64,000 bases of DNA from Pedobacter ginsenosidimutans. GTDB taxonomy: Bacteria > Bacteroidota > Bacteroidia > Sphingobacteriales > Sphingobacteriaceae. The notes below the pieces were generated by a model. The model saw only the letters and a program-made list of their open reading frames with translations, searched no databases and was not told the origin of the DNA. The stretch is taken from NCBI RefSeq assembly GCF_001442625.1, contig NZ_LMZQ01000010.1, positions 1 to 64,000 of the forward strand, given 5' to 3'. Both the position numbers and the translations under genes were made by a program. Each line of letters begins with the position of its first letter. Position 1 is the first letter of the stretch. Below, piece after piece: positions 57,380 to 64,000 of this stretch.

Positions 57380-58235
57380 TTTGTGATAGTGTAATGAAGA
57401 TAATGGCTGCAATTGCCAAAGTTATACCTGCGTAATTTAATTTGCTCAGCTTTTCTTTAAAAGCAATAACACCAATTAAGGTGCCTATTATAATTACGCC
57501 TAAATTCATCGCTGCAAAAACGGTAGATGGATTTTCTGCCAGCGCTTTATGGGCTTTCATGTAAAAAAGGATATTGCCAAAATTGAAGAAGCCTAAAATA
57601 AATCCACAAACCACATTTACCAATTGTATTTTTATTTTGCCAGCCGCTACCATCGAAATTACAATAAGCAATGAAACAATAAATGCCAGGCAAAAAACAG
57701 CAAAAAGCGAGGTAGTGTAAGGTAATTCTTTATATAATGCAATTTGTTTAAAAAGGACGTCGATTACCCCAAAACCGACAAAAACCATAATGGGGTAGAG
57801 CAGGCTTCCTTTACTACCTTCTTCCTGACCAGATTTTCGAAGAAAAGTTAAAAAAATAGCCGCAAAACCGATCGCCAGGCCAACAATTTTCAGGTTATTA
57901 AAATCTTCTTTAAAGATAAAATAAGCCGCTAGTATCGGGATAAATAGTGACAAACGTTGTGCGATATCGGTTTTAACAATACCAAGGTTTTTTACCGATG
58001 CAGCAAGGAATAAAAATACCGATGGCAATAGGATAGCCAGGGCAATATAAATAGGCCATGGTGCGGTAGAGGTGATCAGTTTAACATCGGGCTTAAAAAA
58101 AAGAAAACATAAGCTTAATGCAGCAAAGTAATTAATGGTAACGGCTTGAATAATACTGATTTGGTACCGTTTTGCCAGCTTTAATAAAACAGCTACGGTA
58201 ACACTACAGCAAATGCTTAAAATAATGTAGATCAT
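57366..58235 (-). CDS. EamA/DMT-family membrane transporter
   Basis: 289 residues and about ten hydrophobic helices, the EamA two-repeat arrangement of five-helix halves. Examples are MIYIILSICCSVTVAVLLKL at the start, PIYIALAILLPSVFLFLAAS, IVGLAIGFAAIFLTFL, IMVFVGFGVIDVLFKQIALY and NLGVIIIGTLIGVIAFKEKL. Drug/metabolite transporters of this group move small solutes; the substrate is not predictable. It begins one base after the ribD stop codon, so it is probably co-transcribed with ribD, which makes a riboflavin-linked role worth considering but unproven. Confidence 0.82.
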   Translation of the reverse strand: MIYIILSICCSVTVAVLLKLAKRYQISIIQAVTINYFAALSLCFLFFKPDVKLITSTAPWPIYIALAILLPSVFLFLAASVKNLGIVKTDIAQRLSLFIPILAAYFIFKEDFNNLKIVGLAIGFAAIFLTFLRKSGQEEGSKGSLLYPIMVFVGFGVIDVLFKQIALYKELPYTTSLFAVFCLAFIVSLLIVISMVAAGKIKIQLVNVVCGFILGFFNFGNILFYMKAHKALAENPSTVFAAMNLGVIIIGTLIGVIAFKEKLSKLNYAGITLAIAAIIFITLSQNAVR

Positions 58236-59288
58236 TTATTTGATTTCGTTTAGATAGATAGAGAGTTTGTCATTTCCGATTTGTACTGTTTCCTGCAGAT
58301 TTCCATTAATATTTGGAGAAGAAACCCCATCGCCCCAGCTGGTAGATGAAGTAAAAATACGTGCTTCATCCCATAGGTTAGTATTTAAAAATTGATTTAA
58401 AATATTGGCGCCACCCTCAATAATTACCGATTGTATATCCATCAGGTAAAGCTGAAAAGCGATTTTTTGCGCTAAATAAAAGTGCATATCTTCCATCTGG
58501 ATATAATGGATATTTTCAATAACATCAGTTTTAACCTCATTAAAGATAATGGTTTTGGCTGCTGTATTGAAGATATGATTCGTTACTGGCACCTGAAGGT
58601 TCTTGTCTATTACCAAACGGATAGGGTTTTTGCCTATCCATTCTCGGGTGGTTAAATGTGGATTATCCATAATGGCAGTCTGTTTCCCGATCAGGATTGC
58701 ATCTTCTTCGCCACGCCATTGATGCGCCAAACGTTTGGCCAAAACTCCGCTTATCCATTTCTGGTGACCATCTTTTGTTGCAAAATAACCATTCGCAGTT
58801 TCAGCCCACTTTAAGATGATATAAGGTCTTTGTTTTTGTATCCTGGTAAAAAACCTTCTGTTGAAATAGCGGCATTCATCATCCAAAATTCCACTCACCA
58901 CTTCAATTCCTGCATTTCTGAGTTTTTCGATGCCTTTACCATCAACACCTGAAAAAGGGTCTCTATTGCCAATCACTACTTTCTTTAGCTGATGTCTTAC
59001 CAATAAATCGGCACAGGGTGGTGTTTTGCCAAAATGGGCACATGGTTCTAAATTAACATAAGCAGTAGCCTGTTTCAAGAGATTTTCGGCCTCATTACCA
59101 TGTTTATCAAAAACAGCTTTAACGGCATTGGGTTCGGCGTGCGATTTTCCATATTCCTGATGATATCCTTCTCCAATAATTTTGCCGTCTGCAACAATAA
59201 CACAGCCAACCATTGGGTTCGGACTAACATTCCCTAAAGCTATGGCTGCTAGGTCAAGACAGCGTTTTATATAAAATTCATCGCTCAT
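58236..59288 (-). CDS. ribD: Bifunctional diaminohydroxyphosphoribosylaminopyrimidine deaminase / reductase
   Basis: 350 residues, normal for RibD, which performs the second and third steps of riboflavin synthesis. The N-terminal deaminase domain has NVSPNPMVGCVIV, the zinc motif SHAEPNAV with the catalytic Glu, and LEPCAHFGKTPPCADLL. The C-terminal reductase domain begins near 145 with RPYIILKWAETANGYFAT and has VIIEGGANILNQFL. The other rib genes are not adjacent. It is divergent from prmC. Confidence 0.95.
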   Translation of the reverse strand: MSDEFYIKRCLDLAAIALGNVSPNPMVGCVIVADGKIIGEGYHQEYGKSHAEPNAVKAVFDKHGNEAENLLKQATAYVNLEPCAHFGKTPPCADLLVRHQLKKVVIGNRDPFSGVDGKGIEKLRNAGIEVVSGILDDECRYFNRRFFTRIQKQRPYIILKWAETANGYFATKDGHQKWISGVLAKRLAHQWRGEEDAILIGKQTAIMDNPHLTTREWIGKNPIRLVIDKNLQVPVTNHIFNTAAKTIIFNEVKTDVIENIHYIQMEDMHFYLAQKIAFQLYLMDIQSVIIEGGANILNQFLNTNLWDEARIFTSSTSWGDGVSSPNINGNLQETVQIGNDKLSIYLNEIK

Positions 59289-59355
59289 TAGGGCAAAAGT
59301 AGTAAAAAAAGAGTCATGGCCTTATCAAAAGAGAACCGTTATCATCCCAATTAAG

Positions 59356-59363
59356 TAATTTTG
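59356..59363 (+). promoter_or_regulatory. -7 promoter element of prmC, near-leaderless
   Basis: TAATTTTG matches TAnnTTTG exactly and only five bases (TAAAT) separate it from the prmC ATG, so the mRNA should start at or very near the start codon. Confidence 0.6.
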
Positions 59364-59368
59364 TAAAT

Positions 59369-60229
59369 ATGAAGATAGGAGAATTAGCGGCACATTACGA
59401 ACTCGAACTTGAGCCTTTATACGATAGTAATGAAGCAAAAGCATTATTTAGTGTTGCTGCCGAGCAAGTTTTGGCTTTATCTTCAGCTAAACTGATCATG
59501 CAAAAGGATATCGATATCAGCTTTATCAATATGCAGAAGCTTTTGAGCATCCTTAACGATTTGCAGATCGGAAAACCCATTCAGCATATTTTGGAAGAAG
59601 CCCATTTTTATGGCGCAGTATTTAAAGTTAATGAACAAGTGCTTATCCCGAGGCCAGAAACAGAAGAACTGGTAGATTGGATCATTTCAGATAACAGTTC
59701 GCGGTTTTTAGTTAACACTAACTACAAAATCAGTATTCTTGATATTGGAACCGGCTCTGGATGCATTCCCATCACACTTAAAAAACATTTGCTAAAAGCT
59801 GAAGTATCTACATTGGATGTTTCTGCTAATGCGATTGCTGTAGCCAAAGAAAATGCAGAACGGATCAATGTGAAAATCAAATTTATTGAAGCAGATATTT
59901 TGACTTTCAAATCTGAAGAAAAATTTGATGTCATTGTAAGTAATCCTCCTTATATCAGGGATTTAGAGAAATCGGATATGCATAATAACGTATTGGTATA
60001 CGAACCACATTTAGCATTGTTTGTTCGTGACGAAAACCCATTAATATTTTATAAAGCTATTGCTGATTTTGCAAGAACAAACTTAAAACCTAACGGGCAA
60101 CTTTATTTCGAAATCAACGAATATTTAAGTAAAGAAATGATTGAAATGTTAGTTTCTAAAGGATTTATTGATATTAAGTTAAGGAAGGATATGCAAGGAA
60201 AAGACAGGATGGTAAGAGCAGGTATTTAA
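59369..60229 (+). CDS. prmC: Peptide chain release factor N5-glutamine methyltransferase
   Basis: 286 residues, typical of PrmC (HemK), which methylates the GGQ glutamine of release factors with SAM. Motifs: N-terminal helical domain ending GKPIQHILEEAHFYG, VLIPRPETEELVDWI, SAM loop ILDIGTGSGCIPITL, and NPPYI with YIRDLEKSDM that binds the target glutamine. LALFVRDENPLIFYKAI is also characteristic. It is divergent from ribD and its start sits five bases after a strong -7 element. Confidence 0.94.
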   Translation: MKIGELAAHYELELEPLYDSNEAKALFSVAAEQVLALSSAKLIMQKDIDISFINMQKLLSILNDLQIGKPIQHILEEAHFYGAVFKVNEQVLIPRPETEELVDWIISDNSSRFLVNTNYKISILDIGTGSGCIPITLKKHLLKAEVSTLDVSANAIAVAKENAERINVKIKFIEADILTFKSEEKFDVIVSNPPYIRDLEKSDMHNNVLVYEPHLALFVRDENPLIFYKAIADFARTNLKPNGQLYFEINEYLSKEMIEMLVSKGFIDIKLRKDMQGKDRMVRAGI

Positions 60230-60232
60230 GAT

Positions 60233-60325
60233 GTTTGAAGTCCGAGGCAGGAGGTCAGAAGATTTGTTGTTGAGTAGTAAAATACTCGACGTTTGTCCTC
60301 CTGAACTTGTTTCAGGATATATAAT
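60233..60325. repeat. Fragments of dispersed repeats between prmC and xerD
   Basis: GAAGTCCGAGGCAGGAGGTC is related to the GTCYGGAG-type repeats at 18549 and 18923. GTCCTCCTGAACTTGTTTCA nearby resembles an end of the TGACG-type group. The convergent genes prmC and xerD flank it. A short GAGTA-G-TAAAA-TACTC hairpin occurs at about 60274. Confidence 0.4.
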
Positions 60326-60351
60326 TAAAGGTGCTTTAGTCTTTCTGCTCT

Positions 60352-61251
60352 TCAACTCCTCGGATGAAACTGCGTAATTACCTCTCTTAAGTAATCTCTA
60401 TCAATATGCGTATAAATTTCTGTGGTGGTAATACTCGAATGGCCAAGCATTTCCTGTACGGCGCGTAAGTCGGCCCCTCCTTCAATTAAATGTGTGGCAA
60501 AGGAATGCCTTAAAGTGTGTGGACTGATTGTTTTCTTTAGTCCTGTCGCTATGGCCAGGCTTTTAATCAGGTTAAAAATCGAAATACGTGAAAGTTTAGC
60601 GCCAAAACGGTTTAAAAAGATGAAATCTTCATGCCCTTTTTTAATGTTAGCATGCACACGTACTTGGTTGATGTAAATATCGAGCAGTTTTAAGGCTACG
60701 CTTCCAATGGGAACTAAACGTTCTTTATTTCCTTTTCCAATTACTTTTATAAATTCGATATGTGGGAACACATTTGAGATCCTTAGTTCGGTTAATTCTG
60801 TTACACGCAAGCCACAGCCGTATAACACTTCCATAATGGCTTTATTGCGCATGCCCTCAGGCTTTGAGGCATCTATGGCCGCAATAAGTTCATTAATCTC
60901 GTAAATGTTTAATGTGTCTGGTAATTTTCTGCTGAGTTTTGGTGCTTCAAGCAATGCTGTAGGATCATTTGAAATTACATCTTCGAGCATTAAATAGGCG
61001 AAGAAAGCTTTTAATCCCGATATTACCCGGGCCTGTGTACTGGCTTGCATACCCAGTTCATTCAACCAAGAGATAAAGGATTTTAGATCACTTATATTGA
61101 CGTCAGTTAGTTTGGGTTCTTCGTTTAAAAATTGAAAATATTGGATCAATTTATCAATATCACCCAGATAGGCATCAACAGAATTACCAGATAACGACCG
61201 CTCTAGCTTTAGATATGATTTAAATCCTTTAATATATGACGGCCAAAGCAT
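60352..61251 (-). CDS. xerD: Tyrosine recombinase XerD-type
   Basis: 299 residues, the usual size for XerC/XerD, which resolve chromosome dimers at dif. The N-terminal SAM-like core-binding domain (KGFKSYLKLERSLSGNSVDA) is followed by the catalytic domain with Arg in YGCGLRVTELTEL, Lys in VIGKGNKERLVPIG, His-x-x-Arg in SPHTLRHSFATHLIEGG, His in MLGHSSITTTEIY and the nucleophile Tyr in IYTHID. Nothing nearby suggests a mobile element, so this is taken as the housekeeping recombinase; XerC versus XerD cannot be settled from one copy. Confidence 0.9.
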   Translation of the reverse strand: MLWPSYIKGFKSYLKLERSLSGNSVDAYLGDIDKLIQYFQFLNEEPKLTDVNISDLKSFISWLNELGMQASTQARVISGLKAFFAYLMLEDVISNDPTALLEAPKLSRKLPDTLNIYEINELIAAIDASKPEGMRNKAIMEVLYGCGLRVTELTELRISNVFPHIEFIKVIGKGNKERLVPIGSVALKLLDIYINQVRVHANIKKGHEDFIFLNRFGAKLSRISIFNLIKSLAIATGLKKTISPHTLRHSFATHLIEGGADLRAVQEMLGHSSITTTEIYTHIDRDYLREVITQFHPRS

Positions 61252-61300
61252 GCTTTTATTTGAGATTTTTTATAACATTGCAACGTTACAACATTATATT

Positions 61301-61717
61301 ATGAAAATACAAATTATTAACGGACCAAACTTAAACTTATTAGGTGTACGCGAACCTTCTATTTACGGAAATACCAGTATCGAAGATTATATTAAAGAAT
61401 TAAAAACGGTTTATCCGGATATCGAAATTGAATACTATCAAAGTAATGTTGAGGGCGAAATTATTAATAAACTGCATGAAGTTGGTTTTAGTTATGATGG
61501 GGTAGTGCTTAATGCAGGTGGTTATACCCATACTTCCGTTGCCATTGCTGATGCGATTGCAGCTATTAAAACTCCTGTGGTTGAGGTGCACATATCCAAT
61601 ATTTATGCCCGCGAAGAATATCGTCATGTTTCTTTAACCGGTAAAAACTGCCAAGGTGTTTTAACTGGATTTGGTATGAACGGTTATCGTTTGGCTATTG
61701 AAAGTTTGTTGATCTAG
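61301..61717 (+). CDS. aroQ: 3-dehydroquinate dehydratase, type II
   Basis: 138 residues from the ATG of MKIQIINGPNLNLLG; the longer frame would overlap the xerD start region. The shikimate-pathway type II dehydratase is unmistakable: NGPNLNLLGVREPSIYG with the catalytic Arg and Tyr, SNVEGEIINKLHE, VVLNAGGYTHTSVAIADAI, and VEVHISNIYAREEYRHVS with the catalytic His. It forms dodecamers in the cytoplasm. It is divergent from xerD and followed 13 bases later by a TlpA-like gene. Confidence 0.96.
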   Translation: MKIQIINGPNLNLLGVREPSIYGNTSIEDYIKELKTVYPDIEIEYYQSNVEGEIINKLHEVGFSYDGVVLNAGGYTHTSVAIADAIAAIKTPVVEVHISNIYAREEYRHVSLTGKNCQGVLTGFGMNGYRLAIESLLI

Positions 61718-61730
61718 ATTTCTTATAAAT

Positions 61731-62450
61731 ATGCTCAGAAATCTATTATTAATCGCTCTGTTATTTTGTTCTCTTTTTTCTTCTGCGCAAGATAATAATC
61801 CTAAGAAAAATGTACTCAACGAGCAATCGGTTGTGAGGGGAGAAGATGGCTTGGTTTATCCTTATCAAGTTTGGAAAAAGCTGATGGCCACCGGCAAATA
61901 TGGATTACGCGATCGGAAAACAAAAACCGAAAGCGGAAAGCCAGAGTACGTAATTGTTGAGTTAACCGAATCCCAGAAGGTTGCCTACTTTGAAAGTATA
62001 ACAAAGCCAACACCAAGCGATGTTTTTATGCTTGATCAGGTTTTTACAGGAGTAAAAGTTACGGATATGAACGGCCAAAAATTCGATCTAAGAAACTTGA
62101 ATGGAAAGACATTGGTGCTAAATTTTTGGTTTACCGGCGGAAATACAGGAAAAATATTAATTCCCCAACTAAACGATCTTTTTGATGAATTTAAAGACAA
62201 TAAAAATGTTGTTTTTTTATCAATCTGTAATAATGATAAAAATCAAATCAAAGATTTTTTAAAAGAAACTCCATTTAAATTTAACATTGTAGATGATGCA
62301 CGTAATATAGCTGAAAAATATAATGTTAATCGCTATCCGACAACTGTTGTAATAGATAAAAATAATCAAGTAAAATTTAGTAGTGTAGGTGTTTCTTCGA
62401 GTACAGGCTATTGGATAAAAAAGGCCATTGAAGAATCGTTAGTACGCTAA
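61731..62450 (+). CDS. TlpA/thioredoxin-like exported protein lacking the CxxC motif
   Basis: 239 residues with a signal peptide (LLLIALLFCSLFSSAQ). The C-terminal half (about 110-235) is a TlpA-type thioredoxin fold: VTDMNGQKFDLRNLNGKTLV, LNFWFTGGNTGKILIPQLND, VVFLSICNNDKNQIKDFLKE and the cis-Pro region VNRYPTTVVIDKNNQV. Where TlpA proteins have WxxxCxxC, this one has WFTGGNTG, with both cysteines replaced. The fold is otherwise intact, so it is unlikely to be a sequencing error but cannot do thiol exchange. The N-terminal 100 residues form a separate unknown domain. It may bind a ligand or partner. Confidence 0.8.
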   Translation: MLRNLLLIALLFCSLFSSAQDNNPKKNVLNEQSVVRGEDGLVYPYQVWKKLMATGKYGLRDRKTKTESGKPEYVIVELTESQKVAYFESITKPTPSDVFMLDQVFTGVKVTDMNGQKFDLRNLNGKTLVLNFWFTGGNTGKILIPQLNDLFDEFKDNKNVVFLSICNNDKNQIKDFLKETPFKFNIVDDARNIAEKYNVNRYPTTVVIDKNNQVKFSSVGVSSSTGYWIKKAIEESLVR

Positions 62451-63460
62451 GTTAACTTGGAAAAGTATTTAATCTTCTTAATAAAAAATGCCCAGACAAC
62501 ACTGTTGTTATACACTCCAGCATGTTGGCTATACGCTTTTTGAACGGCTTTCCGTTTTTTGTTCGTTTTTGAAAGCGATTTAAGGAAATGCCAGTGGCCT
62601 TTGCTCACCGCTATTGTAAATTTAGGTTTGCCGGTAAGCAAAAAGTGCCACCATGCAATAAAATCTATAAACATCCTGATTGTTATTCGGAAAATGGCAT
62701 CACCTGCAGGTAGGTTTTTCTGCATGATGATGAGGTTGTTTCTGAAGTTGAGATAAGTTTTAAAAGGATTCTCCGTTTGCAGTGTTCCACCACCAACATG
62801 ATAAACTTCGGCATCCGGACAGTACATAATCTTGTAATTGAGGTTCTTTAAACGCCAGCACAGATCTATCTCCTCCATATGAGCAAAAAGATCGGCATCT
62901 AAACCACCCGCTTCTTGCCAGCATTTGCTTTTAACAAAAAATGCAGCTCCGCTGGCCCAAAAAACTTCCGTTTTATCATTGTACTGGTCATTGTCAAACT
63001 CATATACATTAAACAGTCTGCCACGGCAGAAAGGAAAAGAATAGATGTCCAGATAACCTCCGGCAGCACCTGCATACTCAAATTGTTTCTTGTTTAACTG
63101 CCATTTAATTTTAGGTTGTGCTGCAGCAATCTGTACATCGCTTTCCATTAAATCAATTACGGGCTTTATCCAATTGGGGGTTACCTCTACATCCGAATTG
63201 AGCAGGATAAAATAATCAGCCTCAACACGTTCTAAAACCTTGTTATAGCCTCCTGCAAAACCGTAATTCTGGTCGTTTTGGATAATTTTAACGGTAGGAA
63301 AGTTTTCTTGTAAAAACAAAACTGAATCGTCGGTGGAGGCGTTATCTCCCACAACAATTTGCAGATTATCATATTCAGAAAGCAAAATTCCGGGTAAAAA
63401 TTGCTTTAAATATGCTTTTCCATTCCAGTTTAAAATTACAACAGCTACTGATGGGTTCAT
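62447..63460 (-). CDS. Family 2 glycosyltransferase (rhamnosyltransferase WbbL-like)
   Basis: 337 residues. The GT-A fold is shown by VAVVILNWNGKAYLKQFLPG, VGDNASTDDSVLF, NQNYGFAGGYNKVLE and the metal-binding DxD-like FILLNSDVEVTPNWI, then LFAHMEEIDLCWRLKNLNYK and YHVGGGTLQTENPFKTYLNF. The last features are typical of GT2 rhamnosyl/galactosyl transferases working on cell-surface polysaccharides. One hydrophobic stretch (FIDFIAWWHFLLTG) near 275 may touch the membrane. Its end overlaps the TlpA-like gene tail by four bases, on opposite strands. The acyltransferase gene lies 8 bases upstream on the same strand. Confidence 0.88.
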   Translation of the reverse strand: MNPSVAVVILNWNGKAYLKQFLPGILLSEYDNLQIVVGDNASTDDSVLFLQENFPTVKIIQNDQNYGFAGGYNKVLERVEADYFILLNSDVEVTPNWIKPVIDLMESDVQIAAAQPKIKWQLNKKQFEYAGAAGGYLDIYSFPFCRGRLFNVYEFDNDQYNDKTEVFWASGAAFFVKSKCWQEAGGLDADLFAHMEEIDLCWRLKNLNYKIMYCPDAEVYHVGGGTLQTENPFKTYLNFRNNLIIMQKNLPAGDAIFRITIRMFIDFIAWWHFLLTGKPKFTIAVSKGHWHFLKSLSKTNKKRKAVQKAYSQHAGVYNNSVVWAFFIKKIKYFSKLT

Positions 63461-63468
63461 TCTTTTTC

Positions 63469-64000
63469 TTATTCGGGTTTAAATTTCCAGCGTTTATGGC
63501 TCCAAAGCCAGTATTGAGGCTGTTCTTTAATAATATTTTCTAAAAACTTAAAGTGCAGATTCGTAATCGCAAACTCATCCATGTTAGCTGGATCGAGGCA
63601 CATAGGTAAAACTTCTACATGGTAATAACCTTTTTTAACTACGCTAACTTTAAAATAGTATATTGGTCTTTTAGTAGATTTTGCAATTTTTTCTACTCCT
63701 AAAAGTGCAGCAGTTTGCTGGTGTAAAAAATCTACAAAATATTTGGTTTCTTCTCTGGTTGGTGATTGATCGCTTGCAAAACACAAAAGTGTAGGCTCAT
63801 TTTTATAGGTGGCCATACCACGGAGCGTCTGTCTCATGGCTATGAAAACATTGCCATATTTTGTACGCATACAATCAAACCAGGTTTCAAAAATTTTGTT
63901 GTTGATGGGTTTATAAATCACCATGGTTTTGGCAGAAATACTAAGTCCTAAAGCTAAAGTGCCTAATTCCCAGTTACCATAGTGACCAGTACAGGCAAGT
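63469..64000 (-). CDS. LpxL/HtrB-family lipid A acyltransferase (5' end beyond window)
   Basis: The frame continues without a stop to the right edge, so the N-terminus is missing; about 176 residues are seen. The visible part begins LACTGHYGNWELG, the catalytic HxxxxE of lauroyl/myristoyl acyltransferases, and continues with ALGLSISAKTMVIYKPINNK, the MRTKYGN region, LLCFASDQSPT and YWLWSHKRWKFKP, all typical. The family adds secondary acyl chains to lipid A in the inner membrane. The in-frame ATG near 63924 lies inside the catalytic domain and is not a start. It is followed by the GT2 gene and may be co-transcribed. Confidence 0.9.
   Translation of the reverse strand, partial: LACTGHYGNWELGTLALGLSISAKTMVIYKPINNKIFETWFDCMRTKYGNVFIAMRQTLRGMATYKNEPTLLCFASDQSPTREETKYFVDFLHQQTAALLGVEKIAKSTKRPIYYFKVSVVKKGYYHVEVLPMCLDPANMDEFAITNLHFKFLENIIKEQPQYWLWSHKRWKFKPE

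Noticed and set aside
60352..61251. Integrase of a mobile island
   Set aside because: The protein has XerD length and motifs and is surrounded by prmC and aroQ, with no attachment repeats or cargo genes.
63766..63924. Start codon at 63924 for the acyltransferase gene
   Set aside because: The frame continues upstream to the window edge and includes the essential HYGNWE catalytic motif, so the visible ATG is internal.
1..64000. CRISPR array or restriction/abortive-infection island
   Set aside because: No regularly spaced direct repeats and no cas, methylase or toxin-type genes were found on either strand.

Overview
This window looks like ordinary chromosome of a Bacteroidota member of the family Sphingobacteriaceae, most likely Pedobacter or a close relative. 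The DNA is AT-rich, Shine-Dalgarno sites are mostly absent, and several genes carry the Bacteroidota -7 promoter element TAnnTTTG. Gene content points the same way: a DUF5689 lipoprotein, a DUF3857 transglutaminase, LytTR signalling, a B3 beta-lactamase with glutamine in the first metal site, and intergenic inverted repeats built around CCGATAGCTATCGG. I see no prophage, integrase island, insertion sequence, rRNA operon or CRISPR array. The only tyrosine recombinase is a housekeeping XerD-type enzyme.

Layout, 1-16 kb: the end of an unidentified gene; a secreted phosphate/lipid-scavenging cluster (DUF5689 lipoprotein, metallophosphoesterase, glycerophosphodiester phosphodiesterase, SGNH hydrolase); bioF-bioD; a small LTxxQ-type periplasmic protein; a self-cleaving S24 repressor divergent from a GIY-YIG-like gene with an inverted-repeat operator between them; a B3 metallo-beta-lactamase; a giant metalloprotease/beta-propeller/barrel protein; PBP1A. 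16-23 kb: a PPK2 polyphosphate kinase abutting the RNase P RNA gene, then a minus-strand copper/cytochrome locus (cytochrome c, SCO1, YHS protein, small lipoprotein, CxxCxC outer-membrane protein, MbnH-like di-haem protein, MbnP-like protein, and a Cys-rich small protein).

23-38 kb: phosphohexomutase; aspartokinase and lysA with two unannotated tiny membrane proteins on the opposite strand between them; a transglutaminase/SRPBCC pair; a glutaryl-CoA-type dehydrogenase; folB; a GlcD-like flavoenzyme; a thioesterase; Hsp20; an unrecognised conserved cytosolic protein with a leaderless promoter. 38-47.6 kb: a MacA-MacB-TolC type efflux operon followed by a LytS/LytTR two-component system and a membrane-anchored MutS-like ATPase, then LdcA.

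47.6-64 kb: a 1.2-kb gap holding a tRNA-derived element, a 53-codon ORF, several hairpins and a 40-bp palindrome, then a helicase-like protein that has lost its ATPase motifs; OmpA; YdeI-like, TrmH-like and galK facing galM; DUF1398; nucleoside phosphorylase; YigZ; DMT transporter; RibD; PrmC; XerD; AroQ; a TlpA-like protein lacking its cysteines; a GT2 glycosyltransferase; and the end of an LpxL-type acyltransferase cut by the window edge.

Most of the region is core metabolism and envelope biology. The least-explained parts are the 47.7-50.2 kb stretch, the MbnP/MbnH-centred copper locus, the S24/GIY-YIG pair, and the antisense mini-genes between the two lysine-pathway genes. All identifications are by reading motifs; no database search was run.
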